DNA of 64,000 bases from Xanthomonas sp. GPE 39. Its GTDB lineage: Bacteria; Pseudomonadota; Gammaproteobacteria; Xanthomonadales; Xanthomonadaceae. The stretch lies in contig NZ_JZHZ01000007.1 in NCBI RefSeq assembly GCF_000963005.1, forward strand, positions 1,756,848 to 1,820,847, given 5' to 3'. How positions within the stretch are numbered: position 1 is the first letter of the stretch; each line of letters starts with the position of its first letter. The position numbers and the translations under genes are program-made. The notes under the pieces were generated by a model, which was not told the DNA's origin, did not search any database, and saw nothing but the letters and a program-made list of their open reading frames with translations. Positions 17,165-26,864 of the stretch are shown piece by piece.

Positions 17165-17869
17165 CTACAGGTTCGCCAGCGATATGGGGTAGCCCTGTGC
17201 CGCCATCTCTTTTGCCAGCAGTGGCCCTGCATCTTTCTGCAAATTGTCCTTGAACGGGATGTAGAGCAAACCTTGAATGTCAGACGGGCGCTCCATGTTT
17301 TCCTGCTGCTTCATAAGGATGGCAACGTTCTTGCGCCCAAGTAGCGTAAGCACCACGCCCAATTCCATGACGACGTTTTGCCGCGCACGGAATGCTTTTT
17401 CATCTTCGTGGCCAACGCGGTATCCCTCGTCATCAGGTGTGGCGAGCACTACGGCGAATTTCACCTCTGCCGTGTACTTCTCCAGCTTCTCTATGATGGT
17501 CTGACCTTCTGACGGGAGTTGATCCAAGATCAAAGGTTCAAGCCTCCATCGGCGCAACATTGCTTCAAGTTCGGTACGTGCCACCGTGTCGTGCCCATAA
17601 ACGACGAACACCTTGCTGAGCATCGGCTTGGCTGGGGCGGCACCGTTTTGCGGCGTGGCGGCGGCTTTTTGAGCGACCGTCACACCAAGACACTCTTTCA
17701 CAGCCTGTTGGTTCTTGCCTTGGACGTTGAAATTGCCGGTGTGGTAACTGTTAACGATTGCACCGTTTTGTAAGCGCAGTTGAGTGCCCGAACCATTGGA
17801 CAAAGCTGTCTCATTTGCAACTTGGAAGGTACCTGCTTGGAGGCAAGCTTTGATTTCATCTAATGTCAT
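17165..17869 (-). CDS. TIR-like (PF10137-type) nucleotide-binding protein
   Basis: This 234-residue protein has two parts. Residues 86-210 match the predicted nucleotide-binding TIR-like domain known from Cap12 and Pycsar effectors: KVFVVYGHDTVARTELE at the first strand, DQLPSEGQTIIEKLE, VVLATPDDEGY, and RARQNVVMELGVVLTLLGR, where Glu169 is the likely catalytic NAD-cleaving residue. Residues 1-55 (ANETALSNGSGTQLRLQNG, IVNSYHTGNFNVQGKN) look like a small nucleic-acid-binding module, with a linker to about 85. It starts 22 bp after the endonuclease gene on the same strand, so they form an operon. Sampled lines are about 50% GC, below the neighbours. I infer a role in anti-phage defence by NAD depletion. 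Confidence 0.8.
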   Translation of the reverse strand: MTLDEIKACLQAGTFQVANETALSNGSGTQLRLQNGAIVNSYHTGNFNVQGKNQQAVKECLGVTVAQKAAATPQNGAAPAKPMLSKVFVVYGHDTVARTELEAMLRRWRLEPLILDQLPSEGQTIIEKLEKYTAEVKFAVVLATPDDEGYRVGHEDEKAFRARQNVVMELGVVLTLLGRKNVAILMKQQENMERPSDIQGLLYIPFKDNLQKDAGPLLAKEMAAQGYPISLANL

Positions 17870-17891
17870 GGGCGCTCCGTGTTGTCAGTTA

Positions 17892-18851
17892 TTAGGCGAG
17901 AACCTCGAGGTAGGGATTTTTGTCGATGATGGCAGCTTGTGACTTCTTCTTCAGCAGTACAACCAAATCACCTTGCCTCTGAAGCAGCATCACGAACTCC
18001 TGCAATGAACAAAGGAACATGGTCTTTTGGTTCAGGGCGCTTTTGCATTCGGTCAAAACTGACTCTGTGTAGCCGTTCGTCGCAATGAAGATGCCTTGTG
18101 CATTCGCACGCATGAACAAGCGGCTCAGGTGTGGTGAAAACTCACCCATGCCCACCGGCGCGTTCAGCCACTTCATTTCGACAAGATGGATCGCTCCATC
18201 CAGTTCAATTACCCCATCAATCTGTTCAAGGACCGTGCCGGTGTCTGGGTCTTTGCGACGGAAATTCTCAAGAACATAAATGCCGTAAGCCTTGAACAAA
18301 TCGCTCAACACAGCCTCAAGCAGCTTGCCTCGCTCTTGGGGCCTGTCGTCCATGCTGAATAGGGCAAAGAGGCGTCGGCTAACGTCTTCAATGGCAGCAC
18401 GCTTGGCAATGGCGGCGGCTTGCTCCGCACGCTGACGTGCTAGCACCTGCTCGCGCTCGGCATCCCGTTCCTGCTTCATACGTGTGAAAGAGTCCTTGAC
18501 GTTGACTACATCCCGCAGGCTCGCAACCAAGCCTTTAGCCTTGAGTTGGTCATTCGGCCAGCATGTGGAGTAGTCCTCGAACTCGACAACCCGCTTGATG
18601 ATCTCGCGGCGCGGGCGCAACCCGCTATCCCCCCTAGTATTGACCTTTGCCAAAACGGTGCGGGTGATTTCGTACTTGTTGATGGACTCAGGAGCCGTGC
18701 GGACGGTGCGCGACAAGTCTGCTAGATCGCTTGGGTCAACGCCAGCGCCTTGCATGAACAGTACGACATCCTTCTTGCTACGACAGAGCAGCGGGATCGT
18801 ATCCACAAGCAGGTTCAGCACCTCGGGTGGGTAGTGGAACTGTTCTGCCAT
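17892..18851 (-). CDS. PD-(D/E)xK restriction endonuclease-like protein
   Basis: This 319-residue protein has three parts. Residues 1-120 are an alpha-helical domain (FHYPPEVLNLLVDTIPLLCR, KRVVEFEDYSTCWPNDQ) that I have seen only in putative defence nucleases. Residues 121-158 form a charged coiled coil (MKQERDAEREQVLARQRAEQ). Residues 165-290 form an Mrr-like nuclease core with Glu179, Asp212 and Glu225-x-Lys227 (QIDGVIEL; LVEMKW). All catalytic positions are present, so cleavage activity is likely. It is the first gene of the pair with the TIR-like gene. Several sampled lines are below 50% GC. There is no methyltransferase nearby, which argues against a classical restriction-modification system. 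Confidence 0.8.
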   Translation of the reverse strand: MAEQFHYPPEVLNLLVDTIPLLCRSKKDVVLFMQGAGVDPSDLADLSRTVRTAPESINKYEITRTVLAKVNTRGDSGLRPRREIIKRVVEFEDYSTCWPNDQLKAKGLVASLRDVVNVKDSFTRMKQERDAEREQVLARQRAEQAAAIAKRAAIEDVSRRLFALFSMDDRPQERGKLLEAVLSDLFKAYGIYVLENFRRKDPDTGTVLEQIDGVIELDGAIHLVEMKWLNAPVGMGEFSPHLSRLFMRANAQGIFIATNGYTESVLTECKSALNQKTMFLCSLQEFVMLLQRQGDLVVLLKKKSQAAIIDKNPYLEVLA

Positions 18852-19035
18852 CTAGGGATGCACTCTCTATAGCCTTACGGTCCCTTGCAGGAATTGTTAA
18901 ACACACGACAAGCTAAACGAGCCGCTTTGGTCATCGTGCTGAGGGCCGCCGATTCAAGCCCTGCCGTGGTCAGTTGCGAGGCTTATTTTTACTTACTGGG
19001 CAACACGCAGAACCCCGCCAAGCTATTGTCTTAAT

Positions 19036-19123
19036 TGGCGGAAGCGGTGAGATTCGAACTCACGAACGGTTGCCCGTTGCCGGTTTTCAAGACCGGTGCA
19101 ATCGACCACTCTGCCACGCTTCC
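19036..19123 (-). tRNA. tRNA-Ser(UGA)
   Basis: The gene is 88 bases including the encoded CCA. Acceptor strands GGAAGCG and CGCTTCC pair, the anticodon stem-loop is CCGGTCTTGAAAACCGG with anticodon TGA, the long variable arm CAACGGGCAACCGTTCG is typical of serine tRNA, and the T-arm is GTGAGTTCGAATCTCAC. It lies between the endonuclease gene and a truncated second tRNA-Ser. Confidence 0.95.
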
Positions 19124-19147
19124 TACAACTGTTTTCAAGACCGGTGC
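19083..19147 (-). repeat. 17-bp direct repeat shared by the two tRNA-Ser genes
   Basis: GCACCGGTCTTGAAAAC occurs at 19083-19099 in the intact tRNA and at 19131-19147 at the end of the truncated one. It covers the 5' anticodon stem and the loop. It is a candidate crossover core for a tyrosine integrase, though conserved tRNA sequence alone could also explain it. Confidence 0.55.
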
Positions 19148-19171
19148 CTTAAACCGCTCGGCCATCTCTCC
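19131..19171 (-). pseudogene. 5' half of a second tRNA-Ser(UGA)
   Basis: The bases GGAGAGATGGCCGAGCGG, then TTTAAGGCACCGG and TCTTGAAAAC, are the acceptor strand, D-arm and anticodon arm of the usual serine tRNA of this lineage. After the loop the expected CCGG stem strand, variable arm, T-arm and 3' acceptor strand are absent. Seven unrelated bases follow and the complete tRNA-Ser begins at 19123. The gene is therefore non-functional. A break exactly at the anticodon arm is what a site-specific recombination or a deletion between tRNA repeats would leave. Confidence 0.8.
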
Positions 19172-19368
19172 GATTGCGAACCACTGCATACCGCCGTAAA
19201 AACTCAGCGGCATGTGCGCACGCCATGTCGACCATATCGACGTGCACATGACTTCTAGCTGTGCCAAGGCAGACATTCTACATGCTGCTGCCTGCCGACA
19301 CCGCCGTACATTTTCGCACGCCAGCGCCTGTTTTGCTCGCCGACATCGGCCGACATCGAACTGATCCG

Positions 19369-20304
19369 CTATCGACTGTCACCACCACAGTGCAAGCGCG
19401 AGGCTTCGAGCTGCCCTGGCAGGTGTTCGGCGAGGAAGTCAATGAACACCCGCACGGCCGGCAACAAGCCACGGCGCGAGGCGAACACCGCATGGCAGAT
19501 GCCCTGCGGCAAGGACCATTTCGGCAATACCACTTCCAGTTCGCCGTTGCGCACCGCCTCCGCACAGACCGTCTCGGGCAGCAAGGTGACACCGAAGCCA
19601 TCCTTGACCATCGATTGCAGCAGCGGGAAGTCGAACCCAGCCACGCGCGGCTGCAAATCGACGCGACGTACTTCGCCTGCAGGGCCATGCAGTTCCCAAT
19701 GCTGCCGCACCTCGTCCTCGCTGATGCTCAGGGTCACGTGCGAGGTCAACTCTTCCGGCTCTTTCGGACGCCCGGCGCGGTCAAGATATTTGGGGCTAGC
19801 CACCAGCAATTCCTGCACGTGACCGAAGCTGCGCATCACCAGACTGCCATCGTCGTCCAGGCGCGAACGCACACGTAAAGCGACGTCGTAGCCTTCGTTG
19901 ATGATGTCCACGCGACGGTTGCTGATGTTCAACTGCAACCGCACCTTGGGATATTGATCCAGGAACATCGGCAACAATTTAGGTAGTTGCATCTGCGCCA
20001 GCGATACCGGCACGCTGACCCGGACCAAACCACGCGGCTCGATACTCAGTCGGTCCACCACTTCGCGTGCAGCCTGGGCTTCGGCCAGCATCATCTGCGC
20101 ATGGCGGTGCACGTTCATCCCCAGATCGGTAACGGCGAAGCGGCGCGTGGAACGCTGCAGTAGACGTACGCCGAGGTCGCTTTCCAACTGGCTGATGCGA
20201 CGGCTCAGGCGCGACTTGGGAATCCCCAGCGCACGCTCGGCAGCGGCGAAGCCACCGTGATCGACCACCATCGCGAAGTAGTACAGGTCGTTGAGGTCGT
20301 GCAT
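19369..20304 (-). CDS. LysR-family transcriptional regulator
   Basis: This 311-residue protein has an N-terminal winged helix (MHDLNDLYYFAMVVDHGGFA, with recognition helix SRLSRRISQLESDLG) and a C-terminal ligand-binding domain (about residues 90-300: GLVRVSVPVSLAQMQLPKLL; FGVTLLPETVCAEAV). It is closest in style to the group that controls quinone, pirin or YwfM-like targets. The usual LysR arrangement with a divergent target gene is not seen; the 213 bp upstream hold no gene and lead to the 3' end of serS. The target and co-inducer are unknown. Confidence 0.9.
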   Translation of the reverse strand: MHDLNDLYYFAMVVDHGGFAAAERALGIPKSRLSRRISQLESDLGVRLLQRSTRRFAVTDLGMNVHRHAQMMLAEAQAAREVVDRLSIEPRGLVRVSVPVSLAQMQLPKLLPMFLDQYPKVRLQLNISNRRVDIINEGYDVALRVRSRLDDDGSLVMRSFGHVQELLVASPKYLDRAGRPKEPEELTSHVTLSISEDEVRQHWELHGPAGEVRRVDLQPRVAGFDFPLLQSMVKDGFGVTLLPETVCAEAVRNGELEVVLPKWSLPQGICHAVFASRRGLLPAVRVFIDFLAEHLPGQLEASRLHCGGDSR

Positions 20305-20517
20305 GTTTTTTCGATCTTCAGAACGATGGGGACAATCGGATCCAATCGACTCTTATCTTACAACGACATCCGCTGTATAGAGCGATCGCATTCGTTACGA
20401 TGCCCTATCATGCTCCAATGCCATGCATATCGCCGAACGAACTGTAGACGGACGAGCGCAACCAGCGCAGTCCGTGTCCGTCGTCCGGCAAGGACTCAGG
20501 CGTTTTGTTAGCCGCTC

Positions 20518-21882
<1,365 letters not shown>

Positions 21883-21928
21883 TCACCAGCGCCATGCCAG
21901 AATCGATGCGCTATCCACGGTGAATCCC

Positions 21929-22588
21929 ATGCCCACCCCGCCCCCGTCCTCCCGCTCCGCCCGCGTATTGCATTTACCGTGGCGCCTGCTCGCGATCACC
22001 GGCAGCGCCTTCGCCGCCGGCCTGCTGTTGTTCTGGGCGGTCTGGCTGGGCGGACGCAAAGACGACGATTCCCATCAGCCACAGACAACACAGGTGCCGC
22101 AGGAAACAGCAGCGATCAAACCGCTACCGGAACCGCTACCCGCCAGCAATGACGCCGCCAGCGAGATGCCGCAGGCCAAACCGGCACCGTCCCAAGAGAC
22201 GCCGAAGCTGGTCGAAACCACCCCCGCCCCACCACCTGCGCGCACCTCAAGCGCAGCGACAGCCAGCACCGCGACCAACGTTGCTTCCCATGCCACTGGA
22301 TCGGCGACCAGCGACCGGCCGGTCCCGATCGAAGGTCAGATGCCGCCGCCACGCTATCCGGTAGAGGCGTTGCGGCGTGGCGAGGCCGGTACGGTGTTGG
22401 TCCGCGTCGACGTGGACAACAGCGGGATACCCACCGGCGTAGCCCTGATCAAGCGCAGCGGCTCGCGCGATCTGGACCGCGCGGCGATGGACAGCGTGCG
22501 CCGCTGGCGCTTCCGTCCCGCGCAACAGGCCGGCCGGCCGGTGCCGGCCAGCATCGAGATCCCAATCGACTTCAAGCCGGGGCCATAG
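21929..22588 (+). CDS. TonB-like energy transducer protein
   Basis: This 219-residue protein has one membrane helix near the N-terminus (LLAITGSAFAAGLLLFWAVW), a Pro/Ala/Thr-rich periplasmic stretch (about residues 50-135), and a C-terminal TonB domain (PPPRYPVEALRRGEAGTVLV, LDRAAMDSVRRWRFRPAQQA). The design fits coupling of inner-membrane proton motive force to outer-membrane receptors. No ExbB/ExbD genes lie beside it and the tail is short, so it may instead be an orphan TonB-domain protein of another role. The ATG at 21929 fits the helix position. Confidence 0.8.
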   Translation: MPTPPPSSRSARVLHLPWRLLAITGSAFAAGLLLFWAVWLGGRKDDDSHQPQTTQVPQETAAIKPLPEPLPASNDAASEMPQAKPAPSQETPKLVETTPAPPPARTSSAATASTATNVASHATGSATSDRPVPIEGQMPPPRYPVEALRRGEAGTVLVRVDVDNSGIPTGVALIKRSGSRDLDRAAMDSVRRWRFRPAQQAGRPVPASIEIPIDFKPGP

Positions 22589-22611
22589 CTGAATCCAAGC
22601 CCTGACACACC

Positions 22612-22640
22612 CACCGTGTTCACATGCAAGTGACACGGTG
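22612..22640 (+). repeat. Imperfect inverted repeat after the tonB-like gene
   Basis: CACCGTGTTCAC and GTGACACGGTG are nearly complementary around a 6-base loop (ATGCAA), with one bulged base. It lies 24 bases after the stop of the tonB-like gene and 56 bases before the next start. There is no T-run, so it may be a weak terminator, an mRNA stabiliser or an operator. Confidence 0.35.
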
Positions 22641-22695
22641 CGCGAGGATCTTCGGCAACACTACCGGCGTCCTCTCACGGTGCAGGAGTGCCGTC

Positions 22696-22926
22696 ATGTC
22701 GAGTCACTACAAGACGACACCGCATCCCAATAGTTGGCGACAGGCCCCTGCGCCACCGGTAGGTGCCGACCAAGGTTCTCCATGGGCATGGATGATCGTG
22801 ATCGCGCTGGCATTGGCGGCGTGCGGGTGGTGGCTAGCGTTCGATCAGGACTCGGGCATCGGCAGCCCACACACGTCATCAGCGACACCGGCCAACGACC
22901 CGCCACGCCCAAAGGGCGCAGGCTGA
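22696..22926 (+). CDS. Small single-span membrane protein
   Basis: This 76-residue protein begins MSSHYKTTPHPNSWRQAPAP, has one membrane helix (AWMIVIALALAACGWWLAF, about residues 31-49) and a Ser/Pro-rich tail. AGGAG lies 7 bases before the ATG at 22696, which is a strong ribosome binding site. No family is recognised. It lies downstream of the tonB-like gene on the same strand and could belong to its transcript. Confidence 0.6.
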   Translation: MSSHYKTTPHPNSWRQAPAPPVGADQGSPWAWMIVIALALAACGWWLAFDQDSGIGSPHTSSATPANDPPRPKGAG

Positions 22927-22972
22927 TACCCTGGGGTGGCGCGCTAGACGCCCCCCTGCTCCTACTCCGCTA

Positions 22973-24283
22973 TCAGGCTTCGCGCAAAGCGAAACCCGCA
23001 TGACGCGCCAAGGCGTCGAAGCCGGGGAACGACGTCGCCACATTGGCAACCTCTTCAATCCTCACTTCACCCTGTGCCAACTGCCCCGCGATGGCGAAGG
23101 CCATCGCGATGCGGTGATCGCCATGACTTTCGATCCTGCCCGCGCCCAAGGTGCCGCCGTGGATGGTGGCACCATCCGGCGTCTCATCGACAACGATGCC
23201 GAGCGTGCGCAGACCGGTGGCCATCGCCGCCAACCGATCCGACTCCTTCACTCGTAATTCGGCAGCGCCACTGACCACGGTCTGCCCCTGCGCCGCAGCG
23301 GCAGCGATAAACAGCGCTGGGAACTCGTCGATCATGTCCGGCACCACCGTTTCCGGGATCTTTGCACCGCGCAGCGAGGCATGGCGCACGCGCAGATCGG
23401 CCACCGGCTCGCCACCATGCTCGCTGTGGTTGTGCTCGACGATGTCCGCGCCCATCAGCCTGAGCGCCGCAAGCAACCCGGTGCGACGCGGATTGAGTCC
23501 GACCGCCTTCAAGGTGATGTCCGAGCCTGGAATGATGCTGGCCGCGACGATAAAGAACGCGGCAGAAGAGAAATCCGCCGGGACCGCGATATCGGTGGCG
23601 CGCAGGCGCTGGCCGCCGCGCAAGCGCGCCTGCCCAGGCGCGAACGCAATCTCCACTCCGAACGCGGACAACATGCGCTCGGTGTAGTCACGGGTGGGAT
23701 TCGGCTCCTGCACCGAGGTGACACCTTCGGCATACAGACCCGCCAACAGCACAGCGGACTTGACCTGCGCGCTGGCCACCGGCGAGACGAAATCGATCCC
23801 GTGCAAGGCCTGACCACCATGGATATGCAGCGGCGGCACGCCATTGGCCTGGGTGTCGATCCGCGCCCCCATCGACGCCAGCGGCTCGGTCACCCGACGC
23901 ATCGGCCGCTTGGACAACGACGCATCGCCGACCAACACGCTGTCGAAGGGCTGTGCCGCGAGCAGGCCCGCGAGCAGACGCATGCCGGTGCCGGCATTGC
24001 CACAATCCAATTCGCCCTGCGGTGCCCGCAGCCCATCGACGCCAACACCATGCACGAGGCGCTGCGATGGCGACGGTGTTTCGATCCGCACCCCGAGTTT
24101 GGCGAAGATCGCCGCAGTCGAGCGGGTATCCTCGCCTTCGAGAAAGCCATCGATCCGCGACACACCATCGGCCAGCGCCGCGAACATCACCGCCCGGTGC
24201 GATACCGATTTGTCGCCCGGCACCGTCAACGTGCCCTGCAGCGCCGTCCCTTTCGTTGCGATCCAGCTTTGCTCGTTGCTCAT
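22973..24283 (-). CDS. aroA: 3-phosphoshikimate 1-carboxyvinyltransferase (EPSP synthase)
   Basis: AroA joins phosphoenolpyruvate to shikimate-3-phosphate in the shikimate pathway. The 436-residue protein has the N-terminal GTLTVPGDKSVSHRAVMFAA (phosphate-binding Lys and Ser), LDCGNAGTGMRLLAGLLA, and ELRVKESDRLAAMATGL near the C-terminus. The length is normal. AGGA lies 6 bases before the ATG at 24283; the adjacent ATG at 24286 is less well placed. The gene follows serC and pheA on the same strand, giving the conserved Xanthomonas order for aromatic and serine synthesis. Confidence 0.95.
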   Translation of the reverse strand: MSNEQSWIATKGTALQGTLTVPGDKSVSHRAVMFAALADGVSRIDGFLEGEDTRSTAAIFAKLGVRIETPSPSQRLVHGVGVDGLRAPQGELDCGNAGTGMRLLAGLLAAQPFDSVLVGDASLSKRPMRRVTEPLASMGARIDTQANGVPPLHIHGGQALHGIDFVSPVASAQVKSAVLLAGLYAEGVTSVQEPNPTRDYTERMLSAFGVEIAFAPGQARLRGGQRLRATDIAVPADFSSAAFFIVAASIIPGSDITLKAVGLNPRRTGLLAALRLMGADIVEHNHSEHGGEPVADLRVRHASLRGAKIPETVVPDMIDEFPALFIAAAAAQGQTVVSGAAELRVKESDRLAAMATGLRTLGIVVDETPDGATIHGGTLGAGRIESHGDHRIAMAFAIAGQLAQGEVRIEEVANVATSFPGFDALARHAGFALREA

Positions 24284-24386
24284 CATCGTTCCTGAAATTC
24301 TTCACCAAACCCCGAAGGGCCACTGCCACATCAAGGCGATTGCCGCTGTGACTGCCGGCAGCGCACTGCGGGCATGGACAACACGA

Positions 24387-25547
24387 TCAAGGTACCGACA
24401 CCGGATACGACCCCAACACCTTGATCTGCGCCGAGTGCGCCTTCAATTCGGCCAACGCCTGCTTCATCGCCTCGTCCTCCACATGTCCGGCCAGGTCGAT
24501 GAAGAACCCGTACTCCCACTTGCCCTGATGCGATGGACGCGACTCGATCCGATTCATGCTGATGCCATGGCGCGCGAATGGGCTGAGCACATCGAACAAA
24601 GCGCCAGGCTTGTCGTGAATGAACACCAGCACCGAGCTGCGATCATGCCCGGACGGCGGAAAAATCTTGCGCCCGATCACCAGAAAACGCGTGGTGTTGT
24701 CGGCATCGTCCTCAATCGATTTGGTGACGACCTTCTTCAGCGCGTACACCTGCGCCGCGCTCTCGCCGCCAATCGCGGCCGCATCGTCGGCATTGCGCGC
24801 GCGTCGCGCGCCCTCGGCATTGCTGGAGACGGGGATCTTCTCAACCTTGGGCAGTTGCGCACGCAGCCAGCCTGCGGTCTGCGCGAAGGCCTGCGGATGC
24901 GCGTAGATGCGCTCGATTGCATCCAGCCGCCCGCTGCGCGAGAGCAGGAACTGATGCACACGCAACTCGGTCTCGCCGCAAATCTTCAGCTTGGAGGTGA
25001 TGAACATGTCCAGAGTGACCTGGATGGTGCCCTGCCCTGAGTTTTCCACCGGCACAACGCCGAAATCGGCATTGCCGTTCTCCACTTCCTGGAACACCTC
25101 CTCAATCGACGCCATCGGCAAACCCACCGCCGAGCGGCCGAAATGCTTGAGCACCGCCTGCTGGCTGAAGGTGCCTTCCGGGCCGAGGTAGCCGATCTTG
25201 AGCGGCTCCTGCTGGGCCAGACACGCCGACATGATCTCGCGGAACACGTGGACCAGCACTTCATCGCTGAGCGGGCCCTGATTACGGTCCACCACCATCC
25301 GCAACACTTGCGCTTCGCGCTCGGGACGGTAGTAATCCACCGCCGCGGCAAGCTTGCCCTTGGCCAAGCCGACCTGGCGTGCGAACTGCGCGCGCTCGGC
25401 GATCAAGGCCTGGATGTTGCGGTCGATCTCGTCGATCTTGGCACGCACGTCAGCCAGCGCGGGGGCGTTGGACTTGGCGACGGTGCCGGAGGTCGGCTTG
25501 GACGCTTTATTACCAGCGGAAGGGGATTTTTTAGGCGTTGCGGCCAT
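24387..25547 (-). CDS. pheA: Bifunctional chorismate mutase/prephenate dehydratase (P-protein)
   Basis: PheA converts chorismate to prephenate and then to phenylpyruvate for phenylalanine synthesis. The 386-residue protein has a Lys/Ser-rich N-terminal extension (residues 1-30), an AroQ chorismate mutase domain (about 31-115; VRAKIDEIDRNIQALIAERA), a dehydratase domain (about 117-295; IGYLGPEGTFSQQAVLKHFG and the catalytic TTRFLVIG), and an ACT domain (SSVLVFIHDKPGALFDVLSP; GKWEYGFFIDLAGH) for feedback control by phenylalanine. No leader-peptide attenuator is obvious; the gap to serC is only 78 bp, so it is read as an operon. Confidence 0.95.
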   Translation of the reverse strand: MAATPKKSPSAGNKASKPTSGTVAKSNAPALADVRAKIDEIDRNIQALIAERAQFARQVGLAKGKLAAAVDYYRPEREAQVLRMVVDRNQGPLSDEVLVHVFREIMSACLAQQEPLKIGYLGPEGTFSQQAVLKHFGRSAVGLPMASIEEVFQEVENGNADFGVVPVENSGQGTIQVTLDMFITSKLKICGETELRVHQFLLSRSGRLDAIERIYAHPQAFAQTAGWLRAQLPKVEKIPVSSNAEGARRARNADDAAAIGGESAAQVYALKKVVTKSIEDDADNTTRFLVIGRKIFPPSGHDRSSVLVFIHDKPGALFDVLSPFARHGISMNRIESRPSHQGKWEYGFFIDLAGHVEDEAMKQALAELKAHSAQIKVLGSYPVSVP

Positions 25548-25625
25548 GACTCATGATTCCTCGATGTTCCGGATATGCCGACAAGGCCATCCGGTCGCGG
25601 CTGACGCCGCTTCTACAGTGACGAC

Positions 25626-26711
25626 TCAACCGTTGCGTTGCTGAAAATCGCGCATGAAATCGACCAATGCCTGCGCTCCGGCCAGTGGCATGGCGTTGTA
25701 CAACGAGGCGCGAATACCACCGACCGCCTTATGCCCCTTCAGCGCCAGGAGCCCGGCCGCCTTGGACTCGGCGACGAAACGCGCGGTGAGCGTGTCGTCG
25801 GGCAGGAAGAACGGGATATTCATCCGCGAACGCGCCTCAGGCACCACCTGGTTGCGGTAGAAGCCGCCGGAGGCATCAATCGCCGCATACACCAGCGCCG
25901 ACTTGGCGCGGTTGCGGCGCGCGAATTCTTCCACCCCGCCCTCGGCCAGCATCCACTTGAACACCAGCCCGGCCAGATACCAGTTCCAGGTTGGCGGCGT
26001 GTTGAGCATCGAATCGCGCGCCACGTGCGAGCGGTAGTCGAAGATGTCCGCTCGCGGCTGGCCTGCGCGCTGCAACAGATCGCGACGGACGATCACCACC
26101 GCCACGCCCACCGGGCCAAGATTTTTCTGCGCACCGGCATACAGCAGCGCGTACTTGGAGACGTCGATCGGCTCGGCGGCGATACTGGAACTGAAATCGG
26201 CGAACAGCGGCACCGCTCCAACGTCCGGCGTCTGACGAAACTCCACGCCATGAATGGTTTCGTTGGCGGTGATGTGGACATAAGCGGCATCGTCGCTGAG
26301 CTGCCAAGCACTGCGCGCGGGAATATCGCAAAAACCGCCGGCCTCGCTGCTGGCAGCCACATGCACATTGACGTAAGGCGTGACCTGCTTGATCGCCGTC
26401 TTGCTCCAGTGCCCGGTGACCACGTAGTCCACGGTCTGCCCGGGCGCGGCGAAGTTCAACGCCAGCAACGCCTGCTGGGTGGTGGCACCACCGGACAGGA
26501 ACAGCACGGCGTAGTCGTCGGAAATGCCGAGCAACTGCCGTAGATCGGCCTCGGCCTGCGCGGCGACCTCCATAAATTCAGGGCCGCGATGACTCAGTTC
26601 GACGAGGGAAGCCCCCACGCCATTCCACTCCAACATCTCCGCCTGCGCCTGACGCAGGACCGATTCCGGCAAGGCAGCGGGGCCGGCACTGAAATTGAAC
26701 GCGCGGGTCAT
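25626..26711 (-). CDS. serC: Phosphoserine aminotransferase
   Basis: SerC makes 3-phosphoserine from phosphohydroxypyruvate and glutamate, and also serves pyridoxine synthesis. The 361-residue protein starts [20 protein letters not shown] as in other SerC. The PLP lysine is in [12 protein letters not shown] and the phosphate-binding segment is [15 protein letters not shown]. The ATG at 26711 is chosen by family comparison and an AGGTG upstream. It is the first gene of serC-pheA-aroA and is divergent from msrP, with 153 bp between. Confidence 0.95.
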   Translation of the reverse strand: MTRAFNFSAGPAALPESVLRQAQAEMLEWNGVGASLVELSHRGPEFMEVAAQAEADLRQLLGISDDYAVLFLSGGATTQQALLALNFAAPGQTVDYVVTGHWSKTAIKQVTPYVNVHVAASSEAGGFCDIPARSAWQLSDDAAYVHITANETIHGVEFRQTPDVGAVPLFADFSSSIAAEPIDVSKYALLYAGAQKNLGPVGVAVVIVRRDLLQRAGQPRADIFDYRSHVARDSMLNTPPTWNWYLAGLVFKWMLAEGGVEEFARRNRAKSALVYAAIDASGGFYRNQVVPEARSRMNIPFFLPDDTLTARFVAESKAAGLLALKGHKAVGGIRASLYNAMPLAGAQALVDFMRDFQQRNG

Positions 26712-26864
26712 GGGGCACCTATCCGAAAGATCCCCTAGTATGCCGCAGCGCAACAGCTTGCGGCCTGGCAATTTAGGTTGCAGATGCATCCATTGGCCTG
26801 GCGGACGCGTAATCTGTGCTGAAGTCACTGTCATCACTCACTCGCCTGCAGCCAGGAGTCCGCC

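Noticed and set aside
19031-19276. 81-codon frame with the GSVAEWSIAPVLKTGN motif
   Set aside because: It is the known false translation of tRNA-Ser sequence, not a protein.
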